A stretch of DNA of 5,020 nucleotides from Actinomycetes bacterium (GTDB lineage Bacteria > Actinomycetota > Actinomycetes > Streptosporangiales > Streptosporangiaceae): NCBI GenBank assembly GCA_025964635.1, contig JAOPYP010000228.1, positions 1-5,020 on the forward strand. Direction: 5' to 3'. The notes below the pieces were generated by a model. That model worked only from the letters and a program-made list of their open reading frames with translations. It made no database searches and was not told where the DNA came from. The translations under genes and the position numbers were made by a program. Positions 1 through 3,963 of the stretch are shown here, piece after piece; position 1 is the first letter of the stretch; each line of letters opens with the position of its first letter.

Positions 1-330
1 CCCGCCCCCGGCCAGCCCCGCGACGCCGTCCGGGGTGGCCACGGCCAGGCCGGGGCCGCCGCTGCCGGCCAGCGCCCGCTGGGCCGGGTCATGCCGCAGG
101 AAGGTGCCGCGGCCGACCTCGCGGGAGATGTGCCCCTGCGCCTGCAGCACGGCCAGCGCATGCCGGATCGACGTGCGGGTCGCTCCCATGTCCGCCGCGA
201 GCTTCCGCTCGGTGGGCAGCCGGGAACCCTGCCCCAGGCCGGCCCGGGCCGACTCGGCCAGGATCAGCTCGGCGAGCCGGTACCTCAGGTCGGCCGGCAT
301 TGGGGTCCCGGCCTCTGCTGCGTTCTGCAT
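1..330 (-). CDS. GntR-family transcriptional regulator, probably FadR/FCD subfamily (partial, C-terminus missing)
   Basis: This is the N-terminal 110 codons of a DNA-binding regulator. It reads open from an ATG at 330 to the left window edge, so the effector-binding domain lies outside. Residues about 13-79 form a typical GntR winged helix-turn-helix. The LPTERKLAADMGATRTSIRH segment (about 38-57) spans the HTH, with the recognition helix at about 51-62. The wing ends in the family signature GRGTFL (73-78). The ISREVGRGTFL ending looks more like the FadR/FCD subfamily than HutC, but only the missing C-terminal domain would settle this. The start at 330 is preferred because GGAGAG (plus-strand 341-346) lies 10 bases upstream. 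An in-frame ATG at 300 would remove only ten residues and lacks such a site. The gene is divergent from the FAH/transporter operon, the usual arrangement for a local ligand-responsive regulator. Control of that operon and autoregulation are inferences. Confidence 0.9.
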   Translation of the reverse strand, partial: MQNAAEAGTPMPADLRYRLAELILAESARAGLGQGSRLPTERKLAADMGATRTSIRHALAVLQAQGHISREVGRGTFLRHDPAQRALAGSGGPGLAVATPDGVAGLAGGG

Positions 331-340
331 CCCCGTCGTT

Positions 341-346
341 CTCTCC
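341..346 (-). promoter_or_regulatory. Ribosome binding site of the GntR regulator
   Basis: On the minus strand this reads GGAGAG, 10 bases before the ATG at 330. It is the main reason for choosing that start over the in-frame ATG at 300. Confidence 0.6.
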
Positions 347-351
347 ACCCT

Positions 352-365
352 GCCGCCCGGGCGGC
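352..365. repeat. Perfect 14-bp GC palindrome in the regulator leader
   Basis: GCCGCCCGGGCGGC is a perfect palindrome located six bases upstream of the regulator's ribosome binding site on the minus strand. In the transcript it could form only a tight hairpin, because there is no spacer. Such palindromes arise easily in DNA this rich in G+C, so a regulatory role is possible but unsupported. Confidence 0.3.
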
Positions 366-421
366 CTGCCCGCGGCTGCGTGGCCGTGCCGTGCTCCCGC
401 TGGGGCCCCGGCCGACCTAGT

Positions 422-447
422 CAACCAATGCTACCAATCGATACCAG
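422..447. repeat. 9-bp-phased ACCAAT-type repeats, regulator side
   Basis: CAACCAAT (422-429) is followed nine bases later by CTACCAAT (431-438), and after another nine by a degenerate copy, GATACCAG (440-447). The first copy is identical to the three copies at 519-563. The cluster overlaps the likely promoter region of the minus-strand regulator, so it is a candidate autoregulatory site. Which protein binds is inferred, not shown. Confidence 0.45.
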
Positions 448-487
448 AACGTAACCCCTGCCTGGCGTTAATTTCTACTTAACCCTA

Positions 488-517
488 TTGACCTGTTTAC
501 GAAACGCGACCTATGCT
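488..517 (+). promoter_or_regulatory. Sigma-70-type promoter for the FAH/transporter operon
   Basis: A -35 hexamer TTGACC (488-493) is separated by 18 bases from a -10 hexamer TATGCT (512-517). The -35 matches the TTGACA consensus at five of six positions. The -10 keeps the important first TA and final T. This predicts transcription starting near 523-526 and a leader of about 105 bases before the GTG at 630. It lies in the AT-rich island, the only plausible place for the operon promoter in this window. It is predicted from sequence only. Confidence 0.55.
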
Positions 518-518
518 C

Positions 519-563
519 CAACCAATCCGAATGTATACAACCAATCTAGCATCCGCAACCAAT
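519..563. repeat. Three CAACCAAT direct repeats at the operon start (candidate operator)
   Basis: Exact copies of CAACCAAT occur at 519-526, 538-545 and 556-563, with start-to-start spacings of 19 and 18 bases. These are close to two helical turns but not exact. The first copy begins directly after the predicted -10 box and covers the predicted transcription start. The others are in the early leader, where bound protein would block transcription. A fourth exact copy is at 422-429 near the divergent regulator. GntR proteins usually bind inverted rather than direct repeats, so the binding factor could be the GntR regulator or another protein. Confidence 0.5.
532..539. promoter_or_regulatory. 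TGTATACA palindrome, candidate GntR operator
   Basis: This perfect 8-bp palindrome has the GT...AC core that is usual in GntR-family operators. It falls just downstream of the predicted transcription start, between two CAACCAAT copies (its last two bases overlap the second). Position and divergent gene order fit repression by the adjacent regulator. The match is short and could be chance in an AT-rich stretch. Confidence 0.4.
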
Positions 564-614
564 GAGGGCGGCCAGACGGCCCGCGCCCGATGACCGCCCC
601 AGCCATCGTCTGCG

Positions 615-620
615 AAGGAG
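615..620 (+). promoter_or_regulatory. Ribosome binding site of the FAH-family gene
   Basis: AAGGAG is a strong Shine-Dalgarno sequence nine bases before the GTG at 630. It fixes the GTG as the start in preference to the next downstream candidates. Confidence 0.8.
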
Positions 621-629
621 ATCGGGCAC

Positions 630-1535
630 GTGAGGCTCGCCACCATTGCCACCCCGGAGGGGCTGCGGCTGCATGTCCGGGGCCGTTCCGGCTACGTCGA
701 CGTCGCTGAGGCCACGGGTGATCCCCGGTTCGCCTCGCTGCACCACGTCCTGGAGACGGGCCTCCCGGCCATGGACGCGATCCGCGCGCTCGCCGACGCC
801 GGCGGGCGTGAGGTGGCCGACGCCGACTTCGGCCCGGCCGTGCCGGCCCCCCCGCGCATCCTCTGCCTCGGGCTGAACTACAGCGAGCATGCCCTGGAGG
901 GCGGGCGCGAGGTTCCCACCTGGCCCGACGCGTTCGTTCGGGGCGCCGACAGTGTCCTTGGCCCCTACGCCGACCTGGTCAAGCCGGCCCTGACCGAACG
1001 GTTCGATTACGAGGCCGAGCTCGGCATCGTCATCGGCGCCGGGGGCCGGTACATCACCGCCGACAAGGCCCTGGACGCCATCGCGGGCTACGTGGTCCTC
1101 AACGACGCGTCCGCCCGCGACTGGCAGCGCGCCGCCAGCCAGTGGACGGCCGGCAAGAACTTCGAGGGCAGCATGCCCCTCGGCCCCGAGGTGGTGACCA
1201 CCGACGAGCTGGACGTCTCCGACCTGGCCATCAGTTCCACGCTGAACGGGCAGGTCATGCAGTCGGCCCGGACGTCGCTGATGCTCGTCGACGTGCCCAG
1301 CGCCGTCGAGTTCTTCTCCTCGTTCACCCGGCTGATGCCGGGCGACGTCATCGCCACCGGCACGCCGGGCGGCGTCGGCTTCGCCCGGACGCCACCGGTC
1401 TGGATGCATCCCGGGGACGTCATCGAGGTCTCTGTCGAAGGACTCGGCACCATCCGCAACCGGGTGGTCGCCGAGGAAGACGCGCCGCAGGACTGGCGCT
1501 GGCGCCCCGGCGCCCCGCTCAAGACCGGTTTCTGA
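630..1535 (+). CDS. Fumarylacetoacetate hydrolase (FAH) family protein
   Basis: This 301-residue cytoplasmic enzyme belongs to the FAH superfamily, whose members hydrolyse, decarboxylate or isomerise 2-oxo/1,3-dicarbonyl acids such as acylpyruvates and ring-cleavage products. After a variable N-terminal region (about 1-70) the catalytic domain begins with ILCLGLNYSEHA (77-88), containing the conserved His87. Metal ligands are recognisable as Glu128 and Glu130 in YEAELGIVIG and Asp159 in LNDASARDWQ. GKNFEG followed by PLGPEV (175-188) is the usual substrate-loop region, with Lys176. GDVIATGTPGGVG (238-250) and the GDVIEVSVEGLGTIRN strand near the C-terminus complete the fold. The length is typical of the single-domain-plus-extension members. 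It starts at GTG behind a strong AAGGAG and is the first gene of the operon. The binding-protein gene follows after 37 bases with no terminator. The family is clear. The exact reaction cannot be assigned, because closely similar sequences are labelled fumarylpyruvate hydrolase, acylpyruvase, HHDD isomerase or ureidoglycolate lyase. Confidence 0.93.
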   Translation: MRLATIATPEGLRLHVRGRSGYVDVAEATGDPRFASLHHVLETGLPAMDAIRALADAGGREVADADFGPAVPAPPRILCLGLNYSEHALEGGREVPTWPDAFVRGADSVLGPYADLVKPALTERFDYEAELGIVIGAGGRYITADKALDAIAGYVVLNDASARDWQRAASQWTAGKNFEGSMPLGPEVVTTDELDVSDLAISSTLNGQVMQSARTSLMLVDVPSAVEFFSSFTRLMPGDVIATGTPGGVGFARTPPVWMHPGDVIEVSVEGLGTIRNRVVAEEDAPQDWRWRPGAPLKTGF

Positions 1536-1561
1536 CCTTAACGTCACTCCACCCCAGGTTC

Positions 1562-1566
1562 GGAGG
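1562..1566 (+). promoter_or_regulatory. Ribosome binding site of the binding-protein gene
   Basis: GGAGG, within a longer run GGAGGGGG, is centred at a good distance (six bases after GGAGG) before the ATG at 1573. It supports this start over the in-frame internal ATGs at codons 19 and 29. Confidence 0.75.
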
Positions 1567-1572
1567 GGGACA

Positions 1573-2976
1573 ATGAAGTTCACGACCCTCAGGCACGCAG
1601 CGACAGCCACCGGGAACCGCAGCAGCATGGCTGCGGGCGCCCGGCATGGACGGCCGATGCGTGCCGGAGCGATACTCGCCGCCGCCGCCCTAGCAGGCGG
1701 ATTGGCGGCCTGTGGCAGCAGTTCCAGCGGCGGCAGCTCATCCGGCGGCAGCTCCGGCGGTGCGTCCGGCGGCAAGCTCACCGTGGCCGACGTCGCGCCG
1801 TTCAGCGGCGTGGACGCCGCCCTGGGCCCGACGTACCTGGCGTCCTGCTACGGCGCGACCGCGGCCGTCAACCAGGCCGGCGGTGTGCTCGGGCACACGC
1901 TCACGTGCAAGAGCGTGGACACCCGGGGTGATCCGGCGGACGCGGTGCCGGCGGTGAACCAGATGTTCGCCTCCACGCCTAACCTGGCGCTGGTCATCGG
2001 CTGCACGTCGGACGAGGCCGCCTCGGTGGCGCCGGTCATCAACGCGCACAAGATGGCCATGTTCTGCATGACCGGGCAGTCCGAGTTCAGCAACGTGAGC
2101 TACCCGTACTTCTACCGGCTGGTTCCTCCTGACCTGGAGGAGTCCTATGCCATGGTGGCCATCGCCCAGCAGCTGCATTACAAGCGGGTCGCGCTGGCCT
2201 TCGGCAACGACATCGGGTCGCAGACCTTCATCCAGCCCGCGGTCAGCGCGCTCAAGAAGGCCGGCATCACCCTGGCGACCAACCAGACGCTCGACCTCAA
2301 GGCGACCACGTTCCGCAGTGAGGCCGAGGCGATCGTCCATTCCCACCCCGACGCGATCATGACCGAGGCGCTGGGGGCCGCGGATCCCACCCTCTTCTCT
2401 GAGATCAAGCAGCTCAACGGCGGCAAGATGATCCCGGTGATCGGCACGTCCGCGGCCATCTCCCCGGCGTTCTTCAAGTCCTCGGCGGCCGCGGTCGGCG
2501 CCTCGGCCTTCGTGTCCGGGTTCCACGCTGACAACCTGGTCGTGGAGTCCAGCGGGCCTGCCTACCAGGCCTTCTCCAAGGCGCTGCTGTCCCAGCAGGG
2601 CAAGGTGCCGGGTGCCACCGGTAACTTCACCACCTACCTGAGCGCCCCGGGCGGTGTTCATCTCTACGACGGGATCAACCTGGCCGCGCTGGCCATGATC
2701 ATGTCGAAGAGCACCTCGCCGAGCGTCTACGGCCCGGACATCGTGAAGATCGGTAACGGGGTGCCGGGCGCCACGGTGTGCTACTCGTTCGCCCAGTGCG
2801 CCACATCGCTCAAGGCCGGGAAGGCGATCCGGTACGAAGGGCCGGGCGGGCCGACCAACTTCGACAGCCACCACGACTCGACCGGCATCTTCCAGGTCGA
2901 TACCTACACACCCTCCGGCCAGGTCAAGGTGACCGGCAACCTGACCGCCGCCCAGTTGAGGGCGCTGGCCGGATGA
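1573..2976 (+). CDS. ABC transporter substrate-binding lipoprotein, branched-chain amino acid (HAAT/LivJ-like) family
   Basis: This 467-residue extracytoplasmic receptor delivers ligand to the LivH/LivM-type permeases encoded downstream. The N-terminus has a long basic region (about 1-30), a hydrophobic stretch (31-43) and a lipobox LAAC with the lipidated Cys47. A Ser/Gly-rich linker (48-67) tethers the domain to the membrane. The mature part (about 68-460) is a type I periplasmic-binding fold of the Periplasmic_binding_6 kind. It contains VADVAPFSG near its start, VNQAGGVLG (99-107), VIGCTSDEAASVAPV (141-155) in the first-lobe ligand region, and a C-terminal YEGPGGPTNFD (421-431) that matches the usual family ending. 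Six cysteines in the mature domain (92, 112, 144, 165, 403, 409) could form three disulfides. The family also binds urea, amides and aromatic acids, so 'branched-chain amino acid' is only a family label. The link to an FAH enzyme suggests an organic-acid or aromatic ligand (inference). The stop overlaps an ATG (ATGA, 2973-2976). Confidence 0.92.
   Translation: MKFTTLRHAATATGNRSSMAAGARHGRPMRAGAILAAAALAGGLAACGSSSSGGSSSGGSSGGASGGKLTVADVAPFSGVDAALGPTYLASCYGATAAVNQAGGVLGHTLTCKSVDTRGDPADAVPAVNQMFASTPNLALVIGCTSDEAASVAPVINAHKMAMFCMTGQSEFSNVSYPYFYRLVPPDLEESYAMVAIAQQLHYKRVALAFGNDIGSQTFIQPAVSALKKAGITLATNQTLDLKATTFRSEAEAIVHSHPDAIMTEALGAADPTLFSEIKQLNGGKMIPVIGTSAAISPAFFKSSAAAVGASAFVSGFHADNLVVESSGPAYQAFSKALLSQQGKVPGATGNFTTYLSAPGGVHLYDGINLAALAMIMSKSTSPSVYGPDIVKIGNGVPGATVCYSFAQCATSLKAGKAIRYEGPGGPTNFDSHHDSTGIFQVDTYTPSGQVKVTGNLTAAQLRALAG
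1741..1773 (+). repeat. 12-base tandem repeat encoding the Ser/Gly linker
   Basis: The unit TCCGGCGGCAGC is repeated nearly three times in frame (1741-1752, 1753-1764, then a partial unit 1765-1773). It encodes SGGS-SGGA-SGG just after the lipidated cysteine. It is an in-frame, potentially length-variable tether repeat, common in actinobacterial lipoproteins. Confidence 0.7.
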
Positions 2977-3077
2977 CCGGAGGCACCATGCGCCCCGCCG
3001 CCCAGGCTCTCACGCCCCCCCGGGGGAGCCTGGGCGGCCGGGGAGACAGGGACGCCGCAGGGACGGGCCGCTCGTGA
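2973..3077 (+). CDS. Possible 34-residue bridging ORF (doubtful as a protein)
   Basis: An ATG overlapping the binding-protein stop (ATGA, 2973-2976) opens a 34-codon frame. Its TGA overlaps the GTG start of the LivH-type permease (GTGA, 3074-3077). The peptide begins MTGGTMRPAAQ, is rich in Gly, Arg and Pro, has no recognisable domain, and runs across the stem-loop at 2997-3038. It resembles no family I know. If translated, its likely use would be to carry ribosomes through the stem-loop to the permease start (translational coupling) rather than to make a functional protein. It could equally be chance, because long open frames are common in DNA this rich in G+C. Confidence 0.25.
   Translation: MTGGTMRPAAQALTPPRGSLGGRGDRDAAGTGRS
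2997..3038 (+). promoter_or_regulatory. Perfect 13-bp intercistronic stem-loop
   Basis: GCCGCCCAGGCTC (2997-3009) pairs perfectly with GAGCCTGGGCGGC (3026-3038) around a 16-base loop that contains a C7 run followed by Gs. It lies between the binding-protein and permease genes and is followed by GGGGAGACAGG rather than a T-tract, so it is not a classical intrinsic terminator. In binding-protein transporter operons, such structures often protect the upstream mRNA from 3' decay or partly terminate transcription, giving more binding protein than permease. That role is inferred here from position. Confidence 0.65.
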
Positions 3078-3940
3078 CGATCTTCCTCTCCGCGATCGGC
3101 TTCGGGCTGGTCACCGCCTCGGTGCTGGCCATCGCCTCGGTCGGCTTCACCCTCCAGTTCGGCGTCACCGATGTGCTCAACCTGGCCTTCGGCGCCATCA
3201 TGATCGCCGGGGCGTTCGTGGCCTACGTGGTGAACCAGGCCGGGCTGTCGGTCTGGGTCGGCCTGGTGGCGGCGGTGATCGTCTGCTCGCTCGGCTCGGT
3301 GGTGCTCAACTCCGGCGTGTACACGCCGTTCCAGCGGCGCGGCACGTCGCCGATCACGATGGTGATCGTGTCGCTCGGGATAACCCTCATCATCGAGTTC
3401 GGCGTCCAGGCCCTGGCGGGCGGGACCGCAGTCTCCTACAAGATGAGCCAGGGCCCGACGCTGCACGCGGGCGGCCTGATCCTGAGCGTGGTCCAGATCG
3501 TCGTCATCGCGCTGAGCCTGGTCGTCATGATCGGCGTTCACGGACTGCTGCGCTACAGCCGGCTGGGCAAGGCCATGCGGGCCACGGCGGCGAACAAGTC
3601 GCTGGCGCGTAACTGCGGCATCCGGACCGACCGGGTCATCACCGTCACCTGGGCGCTGACCGGCGCGCTGTGCGGGCTGGCCGGCGTGGTGTTCGCGATG
3701 GACTCAGGCAGCTTCGACGCCACCGCGACCGACCTGTTCCTGGTGCTCATCCTGGCCGCCGTCTTCCTGGGCGGTCCCGGCCAGGCGTACGGGGCCATGC
3801 TCGGCGCCGTGATCATCGGGGTGGCCACCGAGGTCAGCGCGGCCTACATCACGGCCGACTACAAGTACGTCGTCGCATTCGTGGCGCTGCTCATCGTGCT
3901 CGGGGTGCGCCCGACCGGGCTGCTCGGCGCCCGGACATGA
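3074..3940 (+). CDS. livH: Branched-chain amino acid-type ABC transporter permease, LivH family
   Basis: This 288-residue integral membrane protein is one half of the transmembrane channel and pairs with the LivM-type permease encoded next. Hydrophobic segments are seen at about 6-28, 33-53, 58-79, 94-115, 135-159, 188-209, 221-236, 240-258 and 264-280. The start, FLSAIGFGLVTASVLAIASV, and FGVTDVLNLAFGAIM (29-43) are typical of the LivH family. The cytoplasmic loop SRLGKAMRATAANKSLARN (162-180) corresponds to the family's EAA-like coupling loop that contacts the ATPases. FLGGPGQAYGAMLGA (231-245) and the final GVRPTGLLG (277-285) are further family marks. The length is usual. The start is GTG at 3074 with a moderate AGGGA (3059-3063) ten bases before it, downstream of the stem-loop. 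The GTG overlaps the stop of a possible 34-codon frame. The LivM gene follows after 19 bases. Substrate specificity is set mainly by the binding protein. Confidence 0.93.
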   Translation: MTIFLSAIGFGLVTASVLAIASVGFTLQFGVTDVLNLAFGAIMIAGAFVAYVVNQAGLSVWVGLVAAVIVCSLGSVVLNSGVYTPFQRRGTSPITMVIVSLGITLIIEFGVQALAGGTAVSYKMSQGPTLHAGGLILSVVQIVVIALSLVVMIGVHGLLRYSRLGKAMRATAANKSLARNCGIRTDRVITVTWALTGALCGLAGVVFAMDSGSFDATATDLFLVLILAAVFLGGPGQAYGAMLGAVIIGVATEVSAAYITADYKYVVAFVALLIVLGVRPTGLLGART

Positions 3941-3963
3941 GAGTCAGGCGGGGAGCCGCATGA
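3937..3963 (+). other. Possible 8-codon bridging ORF between the permease genes
   Basis: The LivH-type stop is embedded in ATGA (3937-3940). That ATG opens an 8-codon frame (MRVRRGAA) whose TGA overlaps the LivM start, again as ATGA (3960-3963). It contains the LivM ribosome binding site. It is too short for a functional protein but could pass terminating ribosomes to the next start. Chance is a real alternative. Confidence 0.25.
3950..3955 (+). promoter_or_regulatory. Ribosome binding site of the LivM-type gene
   Basis: GGGGAG lies four bases before the ATG at 3960, slightly closer than usual. It supports this ATG as the start of the second permease. Confidence 0.6.

Larger units (their letters stand above)
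331..629. other. Divergent intergenic regulatory region
   Basis: This is the 299-base gap between the regulator and the FAH gene, transcribed away from its centre on both sides. The core at 421-540 is about 44% G+C by hand count (53 of 120), well below the flanking genes, as expected for a promoter and operator region. It contains the plus-strand promoter, the CAACCAAT repeats and the TGTATACA palindrome listed separately. A minus-strand promoter for the regulator is probably here too. The best -10 I can offer is TAGCAT (plus-strand 428-433), but no convincing -35 sits at normal spacing, so I do not list it as a promoter. No small gene or RNA is apparent. Confidence 0.7.

Noticed and set aside
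35..454. Plus-strand frames opposite the regulator
   Set aside because: The minus-strand frame gives an unmistakable GntR DNA-binding domain. The plus-strand translations are Arg/Pro/Ala-rich without features.
495..505. GTTTACGAAAC imperfect palindrome between the -35 and -10 boxes as an operator
   Set aside because: It has only four-base arms and no second copy. It is too weak to list as a site, though it lies in a position where an operator could be.
847..853. C7 run in the FAH gene as a possible frameshift site
   Set aside because: The frame is continuous and family motifs are in register on both sides, so there is no sign of a frameshift or sequencing error.
546..1781. Open minus-strand frame of 411 codons opposite the FAH gene
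   Set aside because: It mirrors the codon pattern of the FAH gene in DNA rich in G+C, has low-complexity composition and no recognisable domain, and would cover the promoter of the real operon. It is a shadow frame.
1738..2874. Open minus-strand frame of 378 codons opposite the binding-protein gene
   Set aside because: It is rich in Arg, Gly, His and Val with no domain or hydrophobic core, and it lies fully within a clearly recognised gene on the other strand.
2997..3038. Stem-loop as an intrinsic transcription terminator
   Set aside because: No T-tract follows the stem, and the permease genes directly downstream need to be transcribed. An mRNA stability or partial attenuation role fits better.
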